DNA of 8,665 nucleotides from Verrucomicrobiia bacterium (GTDB lineage: Bacteria > Verrucomicrobiota > Verrucomicrobiia > Opitutales > Opitutaceae): contig JAUHWE010000155.1 in assembly GCA_030424825.1 (NCBI GenBank), positions 1 to 8,665 of the forward strand. The letters run 5' to 3'. The notes under the pieces are model-generated. The model had not been told where the DNA came from and made no database searches. It saw only the letters and a program-made list of their open reading frames with translations. Made by a program: the position numbers and the translations under genes. Below, one piece after another: positions 1 to 6,900 of the stretch (position 1 is its first letter; every line of letters starts with the position of its first letter).

Positions 1-672
1 GTATCCGCTGTGATCGCGGCCGGGACGGCAACGAAGGCGGACGAAGACGAGATCAGCTATTCCGTCGCGGTCATCACTCTTTTCGGAATGACGGCCTTGT
101 TCACCTATCCCTTCCTCGCTCATTGGCTGTTTCGCGGAAATCCGGAGCAGGTCGGTTTGTTTTTGGGAACGGCCATTCATGACACCTCTCAAGTGGTAGG
201 AGCCGGTCTGATGTATCAGCTTTATTACGACGCTCCCATTACTATGGAAACCGCAGTGACGACGAAATTGGTCCGCAATATATTTATGGGATTGGTAATC
301 CCTATCATGGCGGTATCGTATCATCGCAAGCAGGCGGCGGCACGCCCAATTAGAGTGTCAGTTCCCTGGTTGAAGTGGAGCCAGTGGATTCCTCCCTTTC
401 TCATTGGTTTTGTGGTTCTAGCGGCTATCCGCTCCATTGGCGACCTAGGAGAAAAGCCCTTCGGTTATCTTAGTTCTGAATCTTGGGATTCCTTAATTGG
501 GTTTTCCAGTTCTGTCTCTGTTTTTTTGCTTTCAACGGCCATTGCTGCTGTCGGTCTGGGAACGAATATATCTAAAATAATAACCTTAGGTTGGCGACCA
601 CTATTCATTGGCTTTTCTGCTGCTCTAATCGTTGGAGTAATTAGTTACGTCCTAGTGACGTTATTGTATTAA
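1..672 (+). CDS. YeiH/UPF0324 family putative sulfate exporter, C-terminal part (5' truncated by window)
   Basis: An integral inner-membrane protein of the YeiH/YadS (UPF0324) family, often annotated as a putative sulfate exporter; the substrate is not firmly established. The frame is open from base 1 and gives 223 residues before TAA. The GTG at position 10 is not a real start, because the reading already matches the family core upstream (SAVIAAGTATKADEDEISYS). Family-like motifs seen: DEISYSVAVITLFG, then LFLGTAIHDTSQVVGAGLMY, then TTKLVRNIFMGLVIPIMA. Several hydrophobic segments follow, including WIPPFLIGFVVLAAI, VSVFLLSTAIAAVGLG and a last one ending in VLVTLLY. The C-terminus looks complete. 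The next gene lies 253 bp downstream behind a repeat element, so an operon with it is unlikely. Family assignment is confident; transport of sulfate or another anion is inference from family naming. Confidence 0.9.
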   Translation, partial: VSAVIAAGTATKADEDEISYSVAVITLFGMTALFTYPFLAHWLFRGNPEQVGLFLGTAIHDTSQVVGAGLMYQLYYDAPITMETAVTTKLVRNIFMGLVIPIMAVSYHRKQAAARPIRVSVPWLKWSQWIPPFLIGFVVLAAIRSIGDLGEKPFGYLSSESWDSLIGFSSSVSVFLLSTAIAAVGLGTNISKIITLGWRPLFIGFSAALIVGVISYVLVTLLY

Positions 673-925
673 TGAGCCCATCGGAAACTGAAGCGAGGCA
701 TGGGCGTCGATGACGGGTTTGGCGAACAGCTAGGAAACCATTATAGGGTTTGGTCTTTGAGAGTGTCCAATAAGTATGATAGATATCACTACTTTAGAAT
801 CTAAGGTAGGGCTGACTATCCTTAGTCAGCCGTCGTGGCTCTAGCCTGCTTAGTGATAAGCAGCCCTACCATCGGCGAATCTCTAATTTATTGTCTTTCA
901 GCAATAGATATCGCTTTTTACTAGC
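673..925. other. Intergenic region between transporter and CBM6 gene
   Basis: No gene seen. A short inverted repeat GCCCAT (676-681) / ATGGGC (700-705) just after the transporter stop could be a weak terminator stem, but no T-run follows. The main content is the folded repeat element at 805-870. The last 50 bases before the CBM6 start are AT-rich and could hold its promoter, but no clear -35/-10 pair is visible. Confidence 0.4.
805..870 (+). repeat. 66-bp inverted-repeat element, cloverleaf-like (copy 1)
   Basis: A compact palindromic unit. The outer arms GGTAGGG (805-811) and CCCTACC (864-870) are perfectly complementary. They enclose two perfect hairpins: CTGACTA/TAGTCAG (812-818/823-829, loop TCCT) and CTGCTTA/TAAGCAG (846-852/857-863, loop GTGA). 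Together these can fold into a three-way junction. The single-stranded joint carries GTCGTGGCTCTAGC (832-845). The element at 1575-1682 has the same GGTAGG ends and, in the opposite orientation, the near-identical joint GTCGTGGCCGTAGC, so the two are related. It resembles a dispersed REP/MITE-like intergenic repeat. Mobility and function are unknown. Confidence 0.75.
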
Positions 926-1483
926 ATGAAAATCCTCCAATTGATTCTACCGGCAGTCTTATTCCTTGTTGTTCCCCATTTGAGTGCCGATGACACGAGG
1001 CCCTACAAGGGGAAGGTGCATGCGATCCCTGGCTTGATTGAGGCCGAACACTGGGACGAAGGAAAAGCGGGGGTTGCGTACTACGATATCGATGAGGAGA
1101 ACCGCGGTGAGCACTACCGGGAGAAAACGCAAGTCGATATCGAGAAGCGTTCGGATGCCTCCAATGGCCACGGTATCGGTTGGACCAAAAAAGGCGAATG
1201 GCTGGTTTACTCAGTAAAGGTTAAGAAAAGTGGAACCTACCACATCGAGATGCCGGTAGCTTCGAACAAGACCGGCGGCGTGTTCCACATCGAGATGAAC
1301 GGCAAGGATGTGACAGGTCCCATCACGATACCCGATACCGGGAGTTGGCAGACTTTGGAGCTAATCACTCACAAGAACGTCGTACTCAAAAAGGGCAGAT
1401 ACCAAATGAAAGTCCTGATGGACAGCGTAGGGGAATCCAACAGCATCGGCGACATCGACTATTTCAAATTTGTGAAGCAATGA
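926..1483 (+). CDS. Secreted stand-alone family 6 carbohydrate-binding module (CBM6-like) protein
   Basis: A 185-aa exported protein made almost only of one CBM6-like β-sandwich. Residues 1-21 form a signal peptide (MKILQLILPAVLFLVVPHLSA), with cleavage likely before DDT. The module spans about residues 34-183 and shows family-type motifs: IPGLIEAEHW (34-43; the two Glu fit the usual calcium/edge site), GVAYYD (49-54), GIGWTKKGEWLVYSV (83-97), the GTYHIEMPVAS strand and PDTGSWQTLEL (136-146). CBM6 modules bind β-glucans, xylan, agarose and related polysaccharides and are usually joined to a glycoside hydrolase. Here no catalytic domain exists on either side and the ORF is complete. It probably acts in the periplasm or at the cell surface. 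The ATG has no clear Shine-Dalgarno site. The gene is isolated and bracketed by two related repeat elements. The family is fairly sure; the ligand is unknown. Confidence 0.85.
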   Translation: MKILQLILPAVLFLVVPHLSADDTRPYKGKVHAIPGLIEAEHWDEGKAGVAYYDIDEENRGEHYREKTQVDIEKRSDASNGHGIGWTKKGEWLVYSVKVKKSGTYHIEMPVASNKTGGVFHIEMNGKDVTGPITIPDTGSWQTLELITHKNVVLKKGRYQMKVLMDSVGESNSIGDIDYFKFVKQ

Positions 1484-1484
1484 G

Positions 1485-1508
1485 GTGAGGCCTGTTTGCA
1501 GAGGCCAC
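1485..1508 (+). terminator. Weak possible terminator hairpin after CBM6 gene
   Basis: GTG-a-GGCCT (1485-1493) can pair with AGGCCAC (1502-1508) around a short loop, with one bulged A. It starts 2 bases after the stop codon and is followed by TTGTCTTCT, which is only moderately T-rich. Its position suggests a terminator, but the stem is short and this is uncertain. Confidence 0.3.
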
Positions 1509-1574
1509 TTGTCTTCTGACCTTAGCAGGAGACCCCCTAGCTCTACTTTGTAATATTTCGAACGATTGTAATTT

Positions 1575-1682
1575 GGTAGGACAACGCCCTCAATCCTTCG
1601 TTAAAGCTACGGCCACGACCTCCGGGCGTGCCGCGTTTTTATGATCTGCTTGTGCGGCACGCCCGGAGGGCGTGGCCCTACC
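1575..1682 (-). repeat. 108-bp inverted-repeat element with long hairpin (copy 2, inverted relative to copy 1)
   Basis: Outer ends are GGTAGG (1575-1580) and CCTACC (1677-1682). Inside is a very strong stem: 24-nt arms at 1611-1634 and 1654-1677 pair with a single A/G mismatch (position 1618), around a 19-nt loop. Read on the minus strand it begins GGTAGGGC and contains GTCGTGGCCGTAGC (complement of 1606-1619), matching the joint of the element at 805-870 at 12 of 14 positions. So it belongs to the same repeat family, in the opposite orientation. The stem could act as a bidirectional transcription barrier. No transposase is nearby. Confidence 0.75.
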
Positions 1683-1750
1683 TTCGTCCCTTTAGCAAAG
1701 TAGACCTAGGGTACAGGGGAAATGTCAGGATGGGCGCGATGGTCCGACCT

Positions 1751-1788
1751 AGTCGTTGAGGGAAACTGAAATGCGAGTTTCCGCGACT
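1751..1788 (+). other. Two-part hairpin in the leader region of the sigma factor operon
   Basis: Outer stem AGTCG/CGACT (1751-1755/1784-1788) and inner stem GGAAACT/AGTTTCC (1761-1767/1776-1782) pair perfectly around an 8-nt loop, with a small asymmetric internal loop (TTGAG against G). There is no T-run after it, so a simple terminator is unlikely. It could be part of an untranslated leader or a chance structure. Confidence 0.3.
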
Positions 1789-2103
1789 CATAAAGCGGCC
1801 GAGCATGCGGCATCGGCAGCTTCAGGGTGCTTGTCTAGAGCGCTCGATAATCAGAGTTTCCTGCGATGGCAGCATTCAGTGGATTGTGACGAAAGGACTG
1901 ATTTGCCCAAGTTTGTGCCTATTCAGCTTTGCTAGGAGCGGAAAATGTAAAAATGGGCGGATCGGGATTTTTTTTAGGGGAGGGGCCGGTGTTGTTCGTT
2001 TAGGTTGCTTAAGGGAGAGTGCCGTTCTGCTGGTTTTCTAGCTGGCGGTACGGCTTTTCCTGCATACTGTACGATGAAGCCTCGAATTCAGATCCCAGAC
2101 TAC

Positions 2104-2108
2104 AAAGG
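2104..2108 (+). promoter_or_regulatory. Ribosome binding site supporting the ATG at 2118
   Basis: AAAGG lies 9 bases before ATG 2118. This favours 2118 over the upstream in-frame GTG at 2019. The extra 33 residues from 2019 (rich in Trp, Phe and Cys) do not look like an ECF sigma N-terminus. Confidence 0.5.
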
Positions 2109-2117
2109 CACCCCGAT

Positions 2118-2672
2118 ATGGCCGACGCGTTAAAACTGCCCCAGTTCAATCGACAAGAGAATGACTGGTTCCTGAGGGAACTCTACCCTCACGAGCCCAT
2201 GTTGAGAGCTTGGTTGTCGACTCGTTTCCCCACTATAACGGACTATGAGGACCACATCCAAGAGGCTTACATCCGAACGGTGAAGCGTCACCGAAGCAAG
2301 CATTTGGCCAATCCGAAACCCTTTCTGTTCGCGATCGCCAGAAACCTGTGCATCGACTTTCTGAGAAGGGGCAAACTCGTCCGTTTCGAACCGCTCGGCG
2401 ACTTGGATAGCCATGGAGTTTGGGACCAGAAAAAGGGGGTTCCCGACAGCATTATCGCGAGGGAGGAGTATGAGATCCTTGCGACCGCGATTCAGTCGCT
2501 CCCGAAAAAGTGTCGGCGGATTTTCACGCTCCGCAAGATTTACGGAATGCCGTTGAGGCAGATCGCCTCCGAACTAAACATATCCGTTAAAACCGTTGAA
2601 GCCCAGATTTCGATCGGGATTAAGCGTTGCCGGGTAGCCTTTTTAAAGCTTCAAGACGAGGTCAATCAATGA
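2118..2672 (+). CDS. ECF RNA polymerase sigma factor, FecI-like
   Basis: A 184-aa extracytoplasmic-function sigma factor, the cytoplasmic output of a cell-surface-signalling system. Sigma region 2 spans about residues 27-85, with DHIQEAYIR (45-53) and the -10-recognition segment FLFAIARNLCIDFLRR (69-84). After a linker, sigma region 4 covers about 117-172, with LPKKCRRIFTLRKIYG and the helix-turn-helix MPLRQIASELNISVKTVEAQ (144-163). No extra C-terminal domain is present; the length is normal for FecI-like ECF factors. The start was chosen at ATG 2118 because of the AAAGG upstream and the fit of the family N-terminus; a GTG at 2019 is the alternative. The stop overlaps the start of fecR (ATGA), so the two are probably translationally coupled. 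It is expected to be held by the FecR product and to drive the receptor gene. The family is very sure; target promoters are inference. Confidence 0.93.
   Translation: MADALKLPQFNRQENDWFLRELYPHEPMLRAWLSTRFPTITDYEDHIQEAYIRTVKRHRSKHLANPKPFLFAIARNLCIDFLRRGKLVRFEPLGDLDSHGVWDQKKGVPDSIIAREEYEILATAIQSLPKKCRRIFTLRKIYGMPLRQIASELNISVKTVEAQISIGIKRCRVAFLKLQDEVNQ
2658..2662 (+). promoter_or_regulatory. Ribosome binding site for the fecR start at 2669
   Basis: GAGGT, 6 bases before ATG 2669, lies inside the end of the sigma factor gene. It supports the start that overlaps the sigma stop. A competing site, GGGGAAGAG (2678-2686), precedes ATG 2690 at close spacing, so a start 7 codons later is also possible. 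Confidence 0.5.
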
Positions 2673-3712
2673 TGGGTGGGGAAGAGAATATGGCATTTAG
2701 CCGAAAACAAATCGAGCAAGCCTCGAAATGGATCGCTCGTCATGAGCGCGGATTGACCGAGCCGGAGCAGGTCGCATTCGATGCGTGGCTAGCCGAAGAC
2801 GCGGGCAACGAGGCTTGCTACTTTGAGCAACAGGTCGTTTGGGCTAGCTTTGACGTGATGGATGACTGGAAGCCCGCCTACAGCGACCCGCCCAACCCGG
2901 ATCTCTTCGAGTCTAGAGAGAAGCGGGGCTGGAGGTACTTCATGCTTTATGGGGGGATGGCCGCGATGCTGATGCTGGGACTGTGGGTCTATTCCCTTAA
3001 CCATTCCGTCTCGAGCGATTTGAATAACGCGGTAGAGGTCGTGTATCAGTCAGAGAATTACGAAAAGCATTTTCTGGAAGATGGGTCGTCCTTCTATCTT
3101 TTTCCAGACAGCGAAGTGAAAGTCGTCTATTCGGACCGTGAGCGGAATATCGAGTTCGTTCGAGGCGAATCTCAATTTTCAGTGGCTCACGACCCGAGCC
3201 GTCCGTTTGTCGTCCATTCCGAGGTGGGTCGGGTGACTGCCCTAGGGACGGTTTTTTCCGTGAAGCAGGATTCGGACGCATGGGAGGTATTCGTGACTGA
3301 AGGACGCGTAAAGGTAGATGAGTCGCGGGCAAGGGGCTCTCTTTTGGGGATGGAAGAGGTGTTTGCCGCTGAGATAGTCGCCGGCCAAAAGGTTGTCCAG
3401 GATGTGTCGGCCGAGGTGTTCGCGCCGAGAATAGAAGCGGTTACCGTTAGCGAGCTTTCGGAGCGTCTAGTTTGGAAGAACCAGATAATCGATATGGTAT
3501 CCGCCCCGCTGGAGGAAATACTCCTCGAGTTCAGGCGCGCGGGTGGTCGGGAAGTAGTCGTTGCGGATGAGGAGCTAAAGCAGCTGCGCATGACCGTGGC
3601 AATCAAGGCAGACAATCTTGAGGATTTTATAGATTTGCTGGTGTTGTCTGAAGGAGTGAAGGTGTCGAACACGCCGGATGGTTCTCTAGAGCTATCCTTT
3701 TCTTCGAACTAG
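2669..3712 (+). CDS. FecR-family anti-sigma factor / sigma regulator
   Basis: A 347-aa inner-membrane regulator that passes a signal from the outer-membrane receptor to the sigma factor encoded just upstream. The cytoplasmic N-terminal DUF4880-type domain is about residues 10-55 (SRKQIEQASKWIARHERG, then AFDAWLAEDAGNEACYFEQQ). One transmembrane helix follows at about 89-108 (YFMLYGGMAAMLMLGLWVYS). The periplasmic FecR domain is about 122-216 (LEDGSSFYLFPDSEV, RGESQFSVAHDPSRPFVVH, VTALGTVFSV, VFVTEGRVKV). The C-terminal STN-like DUF4974-type domain is about 268-343 (RLVWKNQIIDM, PLEEILLEFRRAGG). Domain order and length are typical. The start at 2669 overlaps the sigma stop by 4 bp; 2690 is an alternative and removes only a short tail. 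In known systems the periplasmic part contacts the STN domain of the receptor, which is present in the next gene. Confidence 0.93.
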   Translation: MMGGEENMAFSRKQIEQASKWIARHERGLTEPEQVAFDAWLAEDAGNEACYFEQQVVWASFDVMDDWKPAYSDPPNPDLFESREKRGWRYFMLYGGMAAMLMLGLWVYSLNHSVSSDLNNAVEVVYQSENYEKHFLEDGSSFYLFPDSEVKVVYSDRERNIEFVRGESQFSVAHDPSRPFVVHSEVGRVTALGTVFSVKQDSDAWEVFVTEGRVKVDESRARGSLLGMEEVFAAEIVAGQKVVQDVSAEVFAPRIEAVTVSELSERLVWKNQIIDMVSAPLEEILLEFRRAGGREVVVADEELKQLRMTVAIKADNLEDFIDLLVLSEGVKVSNTPDGSLELSFSSN

Positions 3713-3910
3713 CGCGTGAATCCAAACGTTAGAAGTCCATTGTTGCTAAAACTGGTTTTAAGACTAAGACAGATTATCAAATAAAAATTTAAGGGATACC
3801 GTTCGTCTAAACGTTTTGGGAGCAACTAACCGTTGTTCCCGTGAAAATCACTACAACCCATTACCTCTCCAAAACTCCAGTATTCAAATTGGTGGGGAAA
3901 CGCATCCTGG
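3713..3910. other. Gap between fecR and the receptor gene; likely receptor promoter region
   Basis: A 198-bp gap, AT-rich in its middle (about 3745-3795). It holds a palindromic TAAAACTGGTTTTA (3747-3760) and two copies of AAACGTT (3724-3730 and 3809-3815). A CGTCT at 3804-3808 resembles the -10 element used by FecI-type sigma factors, but I cannot find a convincing -35 partner, so a promoter is only suggested. From 3841 (GTG) a second reading frame encodes a basic stretch that may belong to the receptor's signal peptide. Confidence 0.35.
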
Positions 3911-6900
3911 ATGGGGTTTCTCTTCTGGTTGCTCGTTGGCAGTTGGGGGAATTTGAATGCCGCGAAGGAGCCGCTTTTAAGTTTCGACCTTCCAGAGGGA
4001 AGGGCGATCGAGACCTTAAGGAGCGCCGCTCATCAGGGCAAGATTCAGATCCTGTTCTCGGATGTTGTAGTGGATGGGGTTACCACCAGAGCCGTTCGTG
4101 GCGAATATTCGCCGCTAGCGGCTTTGGAGCTAATGCTCGAAGGTACGAATCTACGTATTGTCCAAGCCGTTACAAATGGGGCCTATGCCCTGTTGGATGG
4201 CGAGGCCGAAGTGGAGGAAGCGGGCAACAATGGTGTAATCGATAACTCCAAAGCAACTACACCAATGAATGAAATTAAACCAAAGAAAGTTGGCCTGTTA
4301 AAAGGGCTGCTCGGGCTTGCCGTTGCGGTCGCCCCAAATCTTGACGCCCAGAACGACAGCGGTGATACGGAAGTCTACGAACTTAGTCCCTTTACCGTGG
4401 ATGCGTCCGAGGACACGGGTTACCGGGCCACGACTACGCTAGCTGGCACGCGATTGAAAACCAACCTCAGAGACGTGGGGGCAGCGGTATCGATCATGAC
4501 CCAGGAAATGTTTGACGATACCGGCGCCACCGACGCCCAGAGCATTCTATCCTATGGTCTGGGTACGGAAGTAGGAGGGCCGCTTGGAAATTTTGCGGGA
4601 GGCAACAACGGAATAGGAAGCCAGCGTGCCGAGCAAGACGCGGTACGCATAAATCCGCAGCAAGGTCAGCGTGTCAGGGGTCTGGCGACCGCCCAGTTGA
4701 CACGGAATTATTTTGAAACCGATATTGCATTCGATAGTTACAACACGGACCGTTTGACGATCAATCGTGGGCCAAACTCTTTGCTCTTTGGCATCGGGAG
4801 TGCTGGAGGGGTGATCGACAGTAGTTCGAGTCGAGCCTCTGTATCCACTGATTTCGGCGAGATTGGCGTCCGTATTGGAGAGCGGGGAAGTCATCGCGAG
4901 ACAATCAACTACAACAAGGTCTTGGTTGATGGGCGACTGGGCATTCGCTTTGCCGCGCTGAACGAGGATACCAAGTACCAACAGCGACCTGCCTATGAAG
5001 AAGAGCAGCGCTTGTACGTCGCTCTGAACTCGGTCTTACTTAAAAACGAGAATTCAGATTTTCTTGGGTCGACTACGTTTCGCGCGAATTTTGAAGATGG
5101 GTCTACCGAGGGCACACCACCGAATATTATTCCTCCAGGAGATGGGATCTCAAGTTGGTTCTCAACACCGGATCCCGCAATCCAGGAGATTACTGGAACG
5201 CCGTTTGAGGATTGGGTGACCGACGGCAGTTTTGTACCTAAATTTACCGTGGATGGACGCGGTTTAGACGAAAACGGAGATCCGCGTGGGGTGTCCGTCA
5301 ACTCTGTTAAAGGCGCAGTGGGTGTCCCCTATTTCATTCAAATGTCCCTTTACTATCCGGATGCGAGCGGACCAGGACCGCAGATTCAAGGCACGGAGTT
5401 TAATGGCGGGTTGTCGCGTACGCTTTATGGTTTTGGAGGCCGTCCGCGTCAGACATGGGATTACTTCATTACCCGTTCCTATGCGCAGGAGCCTTACCTT
5501 CCAGGATTTAGAACATCATCGTTGCCTACCAGTGTTTTTGATAACCGGAATTTGTTATTGGCAGGAACGACCAATCGAGTGGAGCATGAATTTGATTCGC
5601 AAAACTTTGTCTTAGAGCAGTCCTTTTTCGAGAACCGGGCCGGTATCGAACTGGCCTATGATTCACAATCCTACTCTACATTTAGCCGACTACCGTTTGC
5701 AGGGGGAGGCAATGTGCAGACGGGCTTTGGGGATGTTGGCATTGATGTTCACGAGTATTTGTCCACGGACGAGCCTAATCCCAATGTAGGGAGAATGGTG
5801 ATGACAATTGGCGAAGGGGCGGGAAGGAACGTCGCTGGTTGGGCCGAAGGTCTGACCGAACGGGAAACCATCCGGGCTACTGCCTTCTATGAATTGGATT
5901 ATACCGAGAACGAACGGTTCGGTTGGTTGGGGCGTCACATAATTACCGGCGTACTCAGCTCGCAAGACAGAGATGTGAAGAGCAAGGATATCAAAGCTTA
6001 CTGGTATTCGCCGGATGTTGACCTCATAAGTAATGATTACCATTTCGGCGGATTTTCCGTAGGCTCAGGATCGGGCATATTGAATACTCGTTTGCAACAG
6101 AGGACACAGGTTTATTTCGGGCCTTCTCTACTCGATCCTTCTATGCAGTCATTCGATGATGTGAAGTTGACCGAAACAATGAATATTCCTATTCCCAAAG
6201 CGGGAGATACATATAGAATGTGGACCTACAATCGGGCGACCGATGAACATTTTATAGGAGATATGGAGCTTCGCAATAGTGTTTCCGGTGGCGACCTGAA
6301 TCGTCGAACTGTGGATACAGAGATCGTCAGCCTGCAAAGTTATCTTTTCAGTGACAACATCGTTGGGCTAGTGGGTTGGAGAACGGACAAGCAAACCAAC
6401 ACCCCTCGGGCGGCTACGGAATACCTGCCCAGTGGCGATTTTGATGCTGAGACGAACCTTCGGTTGGGTAATCCTCTGGACCCAGAAACCGGGAACACGT
6501 TTACCTGGAGTCTGGTCGGGCACCTACCCAAGCATATCGAACTTCCCTTCGGAATGGATTTTAGCGCCCATTATAATCAGTCGGAAAATTTTAATCCGGT
6601 TGGTTTGCGCGTCACGATACTCGGGGATCCCTTACCCTCACCCAGTGGTTCAACAGAAGAGTACGGATTTACCGTGGGGGCGTTGGAAAACAAAATTTCC
6701 GCTCGTTTCAATTGGTACACCACTCGTATCGACAATGACTCTGCTGACCTTGGTGGACTCTCTCGGAATCCTCAGTTCATTGTCAGTGAATTCCTGAGAC
6801 GTTGGGGACAATCCGCGTCTGCTGGTTTGACTATTGACGAAGCGCTCGCTGTATCCGGCCCTGAATATGTAGGACTCTATTCATCACATGAAGAGGTGTA

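Larger units (their letters stand above)
1484..2117. other. 634-bp non-coding stretch upstream of the sigma factor gene
   Basis: I see no convincing gene. Open frames here (for example 1805-2041) show no domain, signal peptide or family pattern. Contents in order: a weak hairpin after the CBM6 stop; the long palindromic element at 1575-1682; a two-part hairpin at 1751-1788; a small stem GCCGA/TCGGC (1798-1802/1813-1817); an eight-T run at 1968-1975 without a preceding stem; and GCCGT/ACGGC (2021-2025/2050-2054) followed by TTTTCC. The promoter of the sigma-fecR operon should lie in the last part, but no standard -35/-10 pair stands out. Confidence 0.5.

Noticed and set aside
805..870. Cloverleaf fold as a tRNA gene
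   Set aside because: The fold has only two inner hairpins, no anticodon arm of the right geometry, no T-arm consensus and no CCA-like end. It matches the second repeat element instead.
1968..1975. Eight-T run as an intrinsic terminator
   Set aside because: No GC-rich hairpin precedes it directly.
1805..2041. 78-codon open frame on the + strand before the sigma factor gene
   Set aside because: The translation is rich in Cys, Arg and Trp with no domain or signal peptide, crosses a poly-T run, has no ribosome binding site and overlaps hairpins. Most likely chance.
2019..2117. 33-residue N-terminal extension of the sigma factor from GTG 2019
   Set aside because: The extension has no similarity to ECF N-termini, while ATG 2118 has an AAAGG at good spacing and gives the usual family length.
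3187..3672. 161-codon minus-strand frame inside fecR
   Set aside because: Ser/Thr-rich antisense shadow of a clear FecR gene; no domain.
3804..3808. CGTCT as a FecI-type -10 element
   Set aside because: No convincing -35 partner at proper spacing; kept only as a remark on the gap.
3841..4245. 134-codon open frame overlapping the receptor start
   Set aside because: Beyond about 3915 it is an out-of-frame reading of the STN domain region. Only its first 25 codons are of interest, as a possible part of the receptor signal peptide.
4547..4981. 144-codon minus-strand frame inside the receptor gene
   Set aside because: Antisense shadow of the plug-coding region, with no recognisable family.
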